This document shows positions 1 through 8,387 of a DNA stretch of 64,000 bases, in pieces. The number at the start of each line of letters is the position of its first letter. Position 1 is the first letter of the stretch. The DNA comes from Microbacterium sp. BH-3-3-3 (GTDB lineage: Bacteria; Actinomycetota; Actinomycetes; Actinomycetales; Microbacteriaceae). The notes below the pieces were generated by a model. It searched no databases. It was not told the DNA's origin and saw only the letters and a list, made by a program, of their open reading frames with translations. A program made the position numbers and the translations under genes. The stretch is taken from assembly GCF_007679045.1 (NCBI RefSeq), contig NZ_VEFS01000005.1, positions 191,171 to 255,170 on the forward strand, given 5' to 3'.

Positions 1-204
1 GAGGTCAGCGTGGTCGGTTTCGACGACATGCCCGAGGCCGCGAACTTCTGGCCCCCGCTGACCACCGTGCGTCAGCGTTTCGAGCGGGTGGGCGAAGAGG
101 CCATGAGCGCCTTGATCGCCGACATCGAGGGATCCGGCGGCGAGCACGCCCGCACCCTCGTCCCCACCTCGCTGGTCGTGCGCGCGAGCTCCGGCCCGCG
201 CTGA
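1..204 (+). CDS. LacI-family transcriptional regulator, C-terminal fragment
   Basis: The reading frame is already open at base 1 and ends at TGA 202-204, so only the last 67 residues are present. They carry the signature of the C-terminal part of LacI/GalR sugar repressors: VVGFDD followed by a P..LTTVRQ stretch and a final LVVRAS segment, which form the dimerising effector-binding subdomain. The same signature recurs in the complete LacI protein at 43209-44228, which supports the call. The DNA-binding domain lies upstream of the window. What it regulates cannot be said; the adjacent uronate locus on the opposite strand has its own DeoR/LacI hybrid regulator. Confidence 0.85.
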   Translation, partial: EVSVVGFDDMPEAANFWPPLTTVRQRFERVGEEAMSALIADIEGSGGEHARTLVPTSLVVRASSGPR

Positions 205-245
205 CGCCCCGGGCGACGCGGGTTCCGTGGGACCTCCCGCGGGCC

Positions 246-1835
246 TCAGAGCGGTGCCGGCTCGGGCCGGTGCACCCCGCGCGGGCGAAAGCCCAGGGCG
301 TCGGAGGCCTCGAGCAGGTCGGCGAGGTGCCAGACGATGGTGAGCCACATCTCGGTGCCCTGCAGCCCCGGATCGTCGGCGTCGAGGCGGAACGCCGCGC
401 CGGCGCCCTCGCGCCAGCCGGTGAGCGCGTGACGCAGCAGCTCGCCCGCCAGTTCGCGCACCTCCGCGCGGCGGTACCCCGTCTGCCGGGTGAGCCAGAG
501 GGGGTGGGCGATGTCGAGCACCGTGCACGCGTCGCGGCGGTCGGGGCGCATCCACCGGTCATCGCGCGCGTGGCGCAGCACGGTGTCGATGACGGCTTCG
601 GGGTGGGCGGGCGCGACGCCGAATTGGGCGAGGGTCCCGCGCGAGGCGCGGTAGAAGCCGTTGACCACCAGCCGCAGTCCCTCGTCGGGCCGGGCGGAGC
701 CCCACATGCCGGTGCCGGGATCCGCGCGCAGCGCGAGCCACCCGAAGAGGGCCTCCGCCGTCCCGGGGGCGACACGGTCGCCGCGCCGGCGGCTCCACCG
801 CAGGGCGGTGCCGAACGCATCGACGTGATGGCCGGCCCGCCAGGGATCGTCGGTCCACGGCAGGTCGTCGAGTCGCGCGACGACGGCAGCGGCGTCGTCG
901 GCGACGTCGACGAACGGATGCCGGAACCCGGCGCCCAGCAGATCGAGGGCGTACCCCGCGCTGAGTACGCCGTAGGCCGCCTCGGGGTCGTCCCAGAGCG
1001 AGGCGGCATCCGTCATCAATCCCGTGTGCGGTCGCTGCTGCCCCGCGATGCGTTCGACCCATTCGTCGCGCGAGCCGCCCGGCGGAGGCTCAGCCGTCAG
1101 CAGGTCGCTCAGTTCGACCGCGTCGCACAGCGCCCGCAGTGACGAGGCGGCGCCCGCGCGATCGCGGAAACCGTCGTCGGTCGCGCTCGCCGCGAGGATC
1201 GCGGGAAGGTCGGCGCGCGCGGTGTCGGCGAACCGGCGCAGGTCGTCGTGCAGGGAGGGCGCAGCGGATGCCGGCTGCACGCGCCACCGCAGCAGCCGGG
1301 CCGGATTGCCGCCCACGATCGCGCCCGCCGGCACGTCCTTCGTCACGACCGCCCCCGCCGCGAGCACCGCGTGGTCGCCGACCGAGACGCCGTCGAGCAC
1401 CACGACGTGCGAGCCGATCCAGACGTCGGAGCCGATGCGCACGCCGCGCGAGGTCAACGGTTGGCGGAAGACCTCCACCCCCGGCTCGAACGAGTGGTTG
1501 AACCCGATGATCGAGGTGTGCGCCCCCACGCGCACCGCATCGCCGAGGTGCACGTCGCCGCGCACGACCGTGTACGGGTTGATCGAGCAATCGGCACCGA
1601 TCCGCAGCGACCCGGTGAGGTACGCCCCCGTCGCGATGTACGAGCGGTCGCCGAGGGTGAGGTCGTCGGCATCCACTCCCGCGTGCTCCGACACGAACAC
1701 CCCGTCGCCGAGCGACCACCCCGGGTGCGCGGTGCGCAGCTCGTCGAGGTGCGCGCCCTGGCGCCGCCGTTCGGCGGGTGACGCCGCGCCGGGGAACGTC
1801 CACGGCGAGAAGTCGTGGGCCGCAGGGCCTGTCAT
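246..1835 (-). CDS. Hexapeptide-repeat acyltransferase fused to a large helical domain
   Basis: 529 residues. Residues about 55-185 are a left-handed beta-helix of hexapeptide repeats ([IV]G....) typical of maltose/galactoside O-acetyltransferases, ending in the classic VVTKDVPAGAIVGGNPAR segment; His114 in GFNHSF is the likely catalytic base. About 340 further residues are rich in Trp, Arg and alanine helices and resemble alpha/alpha-toroid proteins; I cannot name that domain. Usual family members are 180-220 residues, so the fusion is the notable feature. The ATG overlaps the stop of the regulator upstream (ATGA, 1832-1835), making it the last gene of the heparinase-regulator-acyltransferase operon. 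By inference it acetylates or deacetylates an oligosaccharide or works on a modified glycan; substrate unknown. Confidence 0.8.
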   Translation of the reverse strand: MTGPAAHDFSPWTFPGAASPAERRRQGAHLDELRTAHPGWSLGDGVFVSEHAGVDADDLTLGDRSYIATGAYLTGSLRIGADCSINPYTVVRGDVHLGDAVRVGAHTSIIGFNHSFEPGVEVFRQPLTSRGVRIGSDVWIGSHVVVLDGVSVGDHAVLAAGAVVTKDVPAGAIVGGNPARLLRWRVQPASAAPSLHDDLRRFADTARADLPAILAASATDDGFRDRAGAASSLRALCDAVELSDLLTAEPPPGGSRDEWVERIAGQQRPHTGLMTDAASLWDDPEAAYGVLSAGYALDLLGAGFRHPFVDVADDAAAVVARLDDLPWTDDPWRAGHHVDAFGTALRWSRRRGDRVAPGTAEALFGWLALRADPGTGMWGSARPDEGLRLVVNGFYRASRGTLAQFGVAPAHPEAVIDTVLRHARDDRWMRPDRRDACTVLDIAHPLWLTRQTGYRRAEVRELAGELLRHALTGWREGAGAAFRLDADDPGLQGTEMWLTIVWHLADLLEASDALGFRPRGVHRPEPAPL

Positions 1836-2938
1836 GACCGCGGGGCCGCCGTCGAGGCGCGGATGTTCAGGCGCGGGCTGAGCTGCACGCGGTGCACGGG
1901 ACGGTCGGGCTCGGCGATGCGCCGGGCCAGCAGCTCGACGGCCGCCTCGCCGACGCTCGCGCGCGGCGGGCTGACGGCGGTGAGAGCGGGGGTGAACAAC
2001 TGCGCCACCTCGTCGTCGTACGCGATGATCGACAGGTCGTCGGGCACCGAGATGCCGCGGGTCAGGGCCAGGTCGACGAAGGCCATCGCCTCGGGGTCGG
2101 AGTGCACGAGCAGAGCCGTCACCCCGGTCGCGAGCGCCGAGTCGAGCGTGGCGTTGACGACGGCGGAGAAGTCGGGGCTCGTGCGGTCGGGCAGGGTCTG
2201 CTCGAAGTGATCGGCCGGCGTGAGCTCGAGCTCCTCGCACGCCGTCTGCCAGCCGCGCGCGATCTTGCGCGAGGTGGGGGAGTGGCGCGACAGGATGAGC
2301 CCCACCTTGCGGTGGCCGAGGGTGGCGAGGTGGCGTGCGGCCAACAGCGCGCCGAGGGCGTGATCGGTGGTGACCGACTCCATCGGCGTCCCGCCGGGCT
2401 CGAGCACGGCGTCGCGTTCGACGAGCACGCTGGGCACCGGGCAGTCGGCGAGCCAGGCCATGACGTCGCGGGCGTGGGCGGTGTCGGTGTTGGGCGCGAC
2501 GATCAACCCGCGCACGTCGCCGCCGGTCACGAGGCGCTCGAGCACGGGGCGTTCGTCCTGCAGCTCGTACGAGGCGCCGCGCAGCAGCATCTTGTACCCG
2601 AGCCGGCCGGCCGCGTCTTCCATCCCCCGCACCACCCCGGGCCAGTAGTAGGCCAGTGAGGGCACCAGCACGGCGATCGAGCCGACAGCGGTGTCGGCGC
2701 CGTCGGCGTCGTGCGCGGACCGCGCGGGCGCGGTCTCGCCGGGCACGGCGCCGCCGTGCACGCGGCGCAGCACCCCCTCCTTCTCGAGCTGGGCGAGGTC
2801 GCGCCGCAGCGTCACGGTGGCCACACCGAGGTCTTCGGTCAGCTGCGAGATGCGCACGGCTCCCTCGGTGCGCAGGGCGCTCACGATGTGGGCGCGACGC
2901 TCTGCGGCCAGGGGCGCGTGCGGGGTGGTGTCGGTCAT
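1832..2938 (-). CDS. DeoR-type HTH / LacI-type sensor hybrid transcriptional regulator
   Basis: 368 residues. Residues 13-68 form a DeoR-family winged HTH (AERRAHIV, then TLRRDLAQLE at 43-52 and the GGAV wing). From about residue 83 the protein is a LacI/periplasmic-binding-like sugar sensor with SIIAYDD near the end. The alternative upstream in-frame start at 3100 is rejected because it lies inside the heparinase gene; ATG 2938 overlaps that gene's stop (ATGA). It sits in the middle of the divergent left arm of the uronate locus and is the obvious candidate repressor of both arms, responding to a pathway sugar. Candidate sites are the 10-bp-spaced CGATCA repeats at 4895-4916. Confidence 0.88.
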   Translation of the reverse strand: MTDTTPHAPLAAERRAHIVSALRTEGAVRISQLTEDLGVATVTLRRDLAQLEKEGVLRRVHGGAVPGETAPARSAHDADGADTAVGSIAVLVPSLAYYWPGVVRGMEDAAGRLGYKMLLRGASYELQDERPVLERLVTGGDVRGLIVAPNTDTAHARDVMAWLADCPVPSVLVERDAVLEPGGTPMESVTTDHALGALLAARHLATLGHRKVGLILSRHSPTSRKIARGWQTACEELELTPADHFEQTLPDRTSPDFSAVVNATLDSALATGVTALLVHSDPEAMAFVDLALTRGISVPDDLSIIAYDDEVAQLFTPALTAVSPPRASVGEAAVELLARRIAEPDRPVHRVQLSPRLNIRASTAAPRS

Positions 2939-4863
2939 GGGGTGTCCTCGGTCGGTGTGTCCAGTTCTACCGTGAGCCGGAACGTGGTGCGGGATGCCAG
3001 GGGCAGGGCGAGCCGCGTGAGTCGCGGTCCCCACACCTCGGTGAGCAGGGGGTCGTCGAGATCGCGCACCTCGGCGCGCGCGTCGATGTCGTCGGGCCAC
3101 CGCACGCGGACGGCGCGGCCGTCGGCGATCGGGCGGACGAGCGCCGCGCCGGTATCGAGGTCGACGTCGCCGGCGACGACGAGGTGCAGCACCGTGTCAT
3201 CGCTGGTCGAGGCGCCGTCGTCGAACCGCCAGTCGTCGGCGATCTCGACGCGTGCGGCATCGCGGTCGAGCTCGGCGCGTCGTCGCCACTCGGCGAGCCC
3301 GGCTTCGGGATACGCCCCGGCCAGGTCGACGGAGAAGACCGAGCGGTCGTCGCCGATCACGGCTGCGGCGTCGCGGGCCGCGGCATCCGCCCCCGGAGGC
3401 TGGTCCGTTCCGCGCACGACGGGCACGTTGTGCCACGCGCTCTGCATCGTCCAGATGTCGTAGCGGTCGGGGCCGAAGGTGGCCGCGGTGTAGGTGGGGC
3501 GCCCGGCATCGACGATCACCGGCACGCCGTCGACCGCGACGACGAACGAGCCGACGTCGTTGTGGTTGTGGTGCTCGCCGTTGTGGGCGCCCTTGGCGAC
3601 GAGCGTGAGTCCGCGCGGGGTTCCCGCGCTCTCGCGGGCGAGGAAGACCTGGGTCGAGGGAAGCCATACGTCGCGGGGGAGGGGCGCCTCGGTCGGAGCC
3701 GCCGCGAGCCAGTCCGGGTCGGTGAGCCCGCGCAGCAGCCGTCCGAGGCCCTCCCGCTCGGTCGCCGCCGGTGCAGCGGGGAGGCGATGCGAGGCGGCCA
3801 GGGCGGCGGCATCCGCGTCGCCGAACCGGCGTGCCGCGCGGTGCAGGGCGTGCCAGGGCTGGTCAGCCGGCGGACGGGCCTGCCCGTCGGCGTGGTTGAC
3901 GTACCAGTCGCCGCCGAGATGGCTGCGGTGCGGAAAGGCCACGGTCTCGCGCAGGGCTCCGATGCCGGTGGCGTCCCAGGCCCCGTCGGTCGCGTGGGCG
4001 AGCACGTCGAGCACCTCGAGGGCACGGCAAGCGCCGTTCCACCAGTAGGCGTAGCCCTCGTCGATCGCGCCGTCGGCGGGGAGGGAGGCGACGTAGCGGT
4101 CGAGTCCCTCGACGGCGAGGGCGATGATCGCCGCCCGTTCCTCCCCTTCGTCGGGCTGGTCGAGCAGGCGGAGTGCTGCGACGACGATGTTGCCGTGGAT
4201 CCACGGATTCCAGTTGTGCACGTCGCCGTCGAGCCCGATCCAGTGCCAGTCGCGCCGTCGCAGGAACGGCTCGAAGATGCGCGTGCGCGCCTCGTGCCGC
4301 ACGCGGGCGCGCAGGCCCGGGGCACGCTCGTCGAGGGCGGAGGCGAGCAGGTGATCGATCCAGGCGAGCTGCGCCACCGCTTCTCCGGCACCGAGGTCGA
4401 CGAACGGGTCGGTGACCGTGGCGAGCACGGACCCGTGCACGCGGAAGCTGTCGTCGTGCGCGGGCCAGCACCACGAGCTCTGCTCGCACAGCATCACGAC
4501 CCCGTCGACGACCTCGTCGATCCAGGTCTCGTCGAGGGTCACGGCGGCCAGAGCCGTGACGCGGCTCAGCCGGCGCTGACGGGCGAAGGCGGCGTCTTCC
4601 CACGCGGTCCGGTCGCCGTCGCGGTGCACGCGGGCGGCGTCGCTCGCGCGGGGGTGGGGCCAGACGGTCGTCCGCTCGGCCTCCGCGATCGCGCGAACGG
4701 CCTCGATGCCGGGGGCGTCGATGATGCCCCCGCGAGCCCAGGTGTCGCGGTCGGTCGCCGGGCGGAGGGGGAGCGCCTCATCGGGGTCGCGCAGCACGGT
4801 CGCTGCGGGCGCCGTGAACGCCTCGGCGAGGGGCCCGCGGAACACGGGGGACGGGAACGACAT
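2935..4863 (-). CDS. Heparinase II/III family protein (polysaccharide lyase-like)
   Basis: 642 residues, usual size for the family. The N-terminal two thirds is an alpha/alpha-toroid with HNWNPWIHGN at 216-225 and EGYAYWWNG at 269-277. The C-terminal beta-sandwich starts near 410 and carries the hallmark HHNHNDVGSF at 431-440, whose His residues bind metal or substrate in family members. Such enzymes cleave uronic-acid glycosidic bonds by beta-elimination, leaving 4,5-unsaturated ends. No signal peptide is visible, so it probably acts on imported oligomers in the cytoplasm. Start ATG 4863 has AAGGAG 5 bases upstream. The divergent GH88, KduI and KduD genes match its expected products. Exact polymer (glycosaminoglycan-like, ulvan-like, other) is not determinable. 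Confidence 0.85.
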   Translation of the reverse strand: MSFPSPVFRGPLAEAFTAPAATVLRDPDEALPLRPATDRDTWARGGIIDAPGIEAVRAIAEAERTTVWPHPRASDAARVHRDGDRTAWEDAAFARQRRLSRVTALAAVTLDETWIDEVVDGVVMLCEQSSWCWPAHDDSFRVHGSVLATVTDPFVDLGAGEAVAQLAWIDHLLASALDERAPGLRARVRHEARTRIFEPFLRRRDWHWIGLDGDVHNWNPWIHGNIVVAALRLLDQPDEGEERAAIIALAVEGLDRYVASLPADGAIDEGYAYWWNGACRALEVLDVLAHATDGAWDATGIGALRETVAFPHRSHLGGDWYVNHADGQARPPADQPWHALHRAARRFGDADAAALAASHRLPAAPAATEREGLGRLLRGLTDPDWLAAAPTEAPLPRDVWLPSTQVFLARESAGTPRGLTLVAKGAHNGEHHNHNDVGSFVVAVDGVPVIVDAGRPTYTAATFGPDRYDIWTMQSAWHNVPVVRGTDQPPGADAAARDAAAVIGDDRSVFSVDLAGAYPEAGLAEWRRRAELDRDAARVEIADDWRFDDGASTSDDTVLHLVVAGDVDLDTGAALVRPIADGRAVRVRWPDDIDARAEVRDLDDPLLTEVWGPRLTRLALPLASRTTFRLTVELDTPTEDTP

Positions 4864-5011
4864 CGGTCTCCTTCAGCGGGGTGGGCCGCTAAATCGATCA
4901 TAAACGATCAGGATCATTCAAGAAACATGTTGTGGTGTTCTTTTTTGGTTGATACGCTCGCCATCGTTCACTCACACCCGCGGGTGGACGACGGTCTTCA
5001 AAGGAGAACCC
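4864..5011. promoter_or_regulatory. Divergent promoter region with CGATCA direct repeats
   Basis: This is a strikingly AT-richer island between the divergent heparinase and DUF2264 operons. CGATCA occurs at 4895-4900 and 4905-4910 and GATCA at 4912-4916: direct repeats about one helical turn apart, as expected for a DeoR-type operator. On the minus strand the first repeat overlaps a candidate -10 TATGAT (4902-4897) with TTTCTT 17 bases upstream. AACATGTT, a perfect palindrome, lies just downstream on the plus side. The plus-strand -10 is uncertain (GATACG near 4951). Operator assignment to the DeoR/LacI hybrid is inference. Confidence 0.5.
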
Positions 5012-7018
5012 GTGGCGATGAACGCCCTGCCCCGCCTCGCCGGCGGCCAGCGCGACGACTGGCTCGCCGTCGCCGACGCGCTGCTCGGCGCCGCGCAGGA
5101 GCACGCGACGCCCGGCCACGGACGCATCCAGTTTCCCGGAGACGAGGGCGGCTACGGTCGCGACGTCGACGGCCTCGAAGGCTTCTCCCGCGTCTTCCTC
5201 CTCGCGGGCCTGCGCATCGCCGGTGCCGAGGGCCAGGGCGTCGACGACCTCATCGCCTTCTTCACGCGCGGCGTGCGCTCCGGCGTCGACCCCTCGGCCC
5301 CCGACCGCTGGGTGCGCATCGACGAACACGCGCAGGCCAAGGTCGAGGCGGCCTCCCTCGCCCTGGCGCTCGATCTCACCCGCCCCTGGATCTGGGACCG
5401 GTTCGACGAAACCACCCGCACTCGGGTCATCGCCTATCTCGCGCCCGTCGTGGGCGACGACACCTACCCGCAGACCAACTGGGTCTGGTTCCGCATCGTG
5501 GTCGAGACCTTCCTTCGCTCGGTCGGAGGCCCCTGGTCGGCCGACGACATCGCCGCCGACCTCGACCGGCACGACTCGTTCGTGCGCACCGACGGCTGGC
5601 TCGCCGACGGCGAAGAGCGCGCGTTCGACCACTACGTCGGCTGGGCGCTGCACGTCTACCCGGTGCTGTGGCCGCGCATGACCGGCGCCGCCGAGCTCGC
5701 GGGCGGCCGCACCACGGCAGACGTCGCGCGTCTCGATCGCTTCCTCCTCGACGCCCTGCACCTCGTCGGCGCCGACGGCTCGCCCCTGCTGCAGGGCCGC
5801 AGCCTCATCTACCGGTTCGCCGCCGCGGCGCCGTTCTGGGCCGGCGTGATGGCCGAGGTTCCCTCGACCAGCCCGGGGCGCCTGCGCGGAGCCGCCGCAC
5901 GCATCATCGACCACTTCACCGGGAACGGGGCTCCGGATGCCGAGGGCGTCCTCACCCTCGGGTGGCACGGTCCGTGGCGCGCGCTGGCGCAGTCGTACTC
6001 CGGCCCCGGTTCGCCGTACTGGGCGGTCAAGGGCCTGCTCGGCATCTGCCTGCCCGCCGACCACCCCGTCTGGGCCGCAGCCGACGAGCCGCTGCCCGTC
6101 GAAGAGGGCGACGACCTGCGCGCGATCGACGCGGCCGGGTGGATCGTCTCGGGCACGCGTTCCGACGGCATCGTGCGCGTGTTCAACCACGGCACCGACA
6201 AATCGCTCCCCGGCGCGCGCACCGCGGACTCGCCCCTGTACGCCCGCATCGGCTACTCGACCGCCACCTCGCCCCTGCTCGACGACCTCGCGTGGACCGA
6301 GCCGCTCGAGCAGTCCGCGGCGCTGGTCGACGCCGCGGGGCGGGCCACGCACCGCACCGCGCTCGAACCCCTCGGCGTGCGCGTCGTCGACGGCGTGGGC
6401 ATCGCCTCGAGCGTGTCGGACGTGCACTGGGTCGAGCCCTCGCCCACCGGCCACCGCCACGGTGCGGGGCTCGCGGGCGAGATCCGTTCGGCGGGCCGCA
6501 TGAGCGTGCACTGCCTCGTGCGCGGGCCGTGGGAGATCCGCATCGCGACGGTCGACGAGCTCTCCGACGACCTCGACGCGTCGGATCTGCGCCTGCGCAT
6601 GGGCGGGTGGCCGATCGCGGCCGCCGAGCCCGCGCACCTCACCTCGACCGGCGCCGCCGAGGCGCGCGCGAACGACCGGGTCTCCGGCATCCGGGCCCTG
6701 GTCGACGACGCGACCTCGCAGGTGGTGGTCCGCCGCGACGCCAGCCCGCTCGGTGTCGTTGCGGCCGTGCCGGTGCTGTCGTGGGACGCGCGCGTCGGCG
6801 TTCCCTTCGCGGCTCTCGTCTCGCTGGCCGCCGAGCCGGTCGAGACCGTCGCGACCCTCGACCTCGACGAGATCACCGGGACTGCGCTGGTGACGTGGCC
6901 CGACGGGCTGCGCACGCGCACCCCCCTCACAGACTCCGGAGCCTCCCGTAGGGCGCACCGGCACTCTCGGGCCCGAAGCGGCGCCCGGAACGCAATCGCA
7001 AAGGAGCAGCACGCATGA
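5012..7018 (+). CDS. DUF2264 family protein, uronate locus
   Basis: 668 residues. The N-terminal ~370 residues match DUF2264: a Trp/Gly-rich alpha/alpha-toroid-like region with GRIQFPGDEGGYGRDVDGLEGFSR near the start and PYWAVKGLLGI. The C-terminal part is predicted beta-rich. The fold recalls unsaturated uronyl hydrolases and toroid lyases, so a role in breaking or debranching the polymer is plausible, but the family has no established activity that I can cite. Start GTG 5012 is preferred because AAGGAG ends 6 bases upstream; ATG 5018 is an alternative. It opens the long right-hand operon and its stop overlaps the binding-protein ATG (ATGA, 7015-7018). Confidence 0.82.
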   Translation: MAMNALPRLAGGQRDDWLAVADALLGAAQEHATPGHGRIQFPGDEGGYGRDVDGLEGFSRVFLLAGLRIAGAEGQGVDDLIAFFTRGVRSGVDPSAPDRWVRIDEHAQAKVEAASLALALDLTRPWIWDRFDETTRTRVIAYLAPVVGDDTYPQTNWVWFRIVVETFLRSVGGPWSADDIAADLDRHDSFVRTDGWLADGEERAFDHYVGWALHVYPVLWPRMTGAAELAGGRTTADVARLDRFLLDALHLVGADGSPLLQGRSLIYRFAAAAPFWAGVMAEVPSTSPGRLRGAAARIIDHFTGNGAPDAEGVLTLGWHGPWRALAQSYSGPGSPYWAVKGLLGICLPADHPVWAAADEPLPVEEGDDLRAIDAAGWIVSGTRSDGIVRVFNHGTDKSLPGARTADSPLYARIGYSTATSPLLDDLAWTEPLEQSAALVDAAGRATHRTALEPLGVRVVDGVGIASSVSDVHWVEPSPTGHRHGAGLAGEIRSAGRMSVHCLVRGPWEIRIATVDELSDDLDASDLRLRMGGWPIAAAEPAHLTSTGAAEARANDRVSGIRALVDDATSQVVVRRDASPLGVVAAVPVLSWDARVGVPFAALVSLAAEPVETVATLDLDEITGTALVTWPDGLRTRTPLTDSGASRRAHRHSRARSGARNAIAKEQHA

Positions 7019-8316
7019 AGCGCAAGATCATCGTCGCGACCGGGGTGGGCATCGTCGCCGCCCTGTCGCTGACCGCCTGCAGCGGCGGATCGTCCGAGGC
7101 GCCCGCCGAGTCGGGCCCCGTCACCCTGTCGATGTCGGGCTGGAGCCTCAGCACGACGCCGGAGTTCCAGGCCCTCGCCGATAAGTTCCACGAGGAGAAC
7201 CCCGACATCACCGTCGAGGTCAAGGAATACGACGCGACCAACTACGACACCCTGATGACGGCCGACCTCGCCGCAGGCACCGGCCCCGACATCATCACGC
7301 AGAAGAACCTCAAGTCGTTCATCACCTACCAGGCCGGCAACCAGCTGGCCGACGTCTCCGACGTGAGCCTGCCCGACGGCATCGGCGGCGCCGGCGCGTT
7401 CCAGGTCGACGGCGCGACGTGGGCGGTGCCCTACCGCCAGGACTCGTGGGTGCTTTTCTACAACAAGGACCTCTTCACCCAGGCCGGCGTCGCCGAGCCC
7501 GACGGTTCGTGGACGTGGGACGACTACGAGAAGGCCGCGAAGGAGCTCACCACCAAGCTCGGGGCCGCCGGCTCCGCAGCCCTCGGCACGTACCAGCACA
7601 GCTGGCAGTCCACCGTCCAGGGCTTCGCCAACGCGCAGACCCCCGACGTGAACATCCTCGACGGCGAGTACGACTACATGAAGCCGTACTACGAGCGCGT
7701 GCTCGACCTGCAGTCGGCGGGTGCGCAGGTGGAGTACAACACCGTCACCGCCAACAAGCTGACCTACCAGGCCGAGTTCGGCAAGCAGTCCGCCGCGATG
7801 ATGCCCATGGGCACCTGGTACGTCGCGACCCTCATCGCCCAGCAGGCCAAGGGCGAGGCCGACGCCTTCTCGTGGGGCTTCGCGCCCATCCCGCAGTTCG
7901 ACTCCTCGACGACGGGCACCTCCGAGACCCCGGTGACCTTCGGCGACCCGACCGGCTTCGCCGTGAACAAGGCGGCGGATGCCACCAAGCTCGCCGCCGC
8001 GAAGAAGTTCCTCGCCTTCGCCGCCGGTGAAGACGGCGCCCAGGTGCTCGCGGGTCTGGGCATCACCCCCGCGCTGACCAGCGACTCCGTCGCCGACACG
8101 TACTTCGCCGTCAAGGGTGCTCCGACCGACGAACTGTCGAAGTTCGCATGGTCGACGCACGACACCAAGCCGGAGAACCCCACCTCGGCCAAGACCGCGG
8201 CCGTGCAGAACATCCTGCTCGACCTGCACACCGCCGTGATGTCGGGGTCGACGTCGATCGACGACGCCATCAAGACGGCTCAGGACCGCGTGAAGAGCGA
8301 GGTCGGCGTCGGCTGA
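7015..8316 (+). CDS. Sugar ABC transporter substrate-binding lipoprotein (CUT1 type)
   Basis: 433 residues, extracellular solute-binding protein family 1. A lipoprotein signal ends in LTAC with Cys22 as the lipidation site, so it is anchored on the outer face of the membrane. AALADKFHEENPDITVEV-like opening, GPDIITQ and SFAVPYRQDSWVLFYNKDLF are characteristic of oligosaccharide-binding members. It is the third element of a system with the two permeases directly downstream. By context it captures unsaturated or intact uronic oligosaccharides. No ATPase is encoded here; actinobacterial CUT1 systems commonly share an MsiK-type ATPase encoded elsewhere. Confidence 0.92.
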   Translation: MKRKIIVATGVGIVAALSLTACSGGSSEAPAESGPVTLSMSGWSLSTTPEFQALADKFHEENPDITVEVKEYDATNYDTLMTADLAAGTGPDIITQKNLKSFITYQAGNQLADVSDVSLPDGIGGAGAFQVDGATWAVPYRQDSWVLFYNKDLFTQAGVAEPDGSWTWDDYEKAAKELTTKLGAAGSAALGTYQHSWQSTVQGFANAQTPDVNILDGEYDYMKPYYERVLDLQSAGAQVEYNTVTANKLTYQAEFGKQSAAMMPMGTWYVATLIAQQAKGEADAFSWGFAPIPQFDSSTTGTSETPVTFGDPTGFAVNKAADATKLAAAKKFLAFAAGEDGAQVLAGLGITPALTSDSVADTYFAVKGAPTDELSKFAWSTHDTKPENPTSAKTAAVQNILLDLHTAVMSGSTSIDDAIKTAQDRVKSEVGVG

Positions 8317-8387
8317 CGCCACCCCCTGGTGGCCGGTCCGCTCCCGGGCCGGCCACCCCTGAGACCCCCTCGAGACCTGGAGACACC

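Noticed and set aside
2656..6951. 1431-codon open frame on the plus strand
   Set aside because: It runs antisense through the heparinase gene and out of frame through DUF2264; its Arg/Gly/Ala composition is that of a high-GC shadow frame and no family is recognisable.
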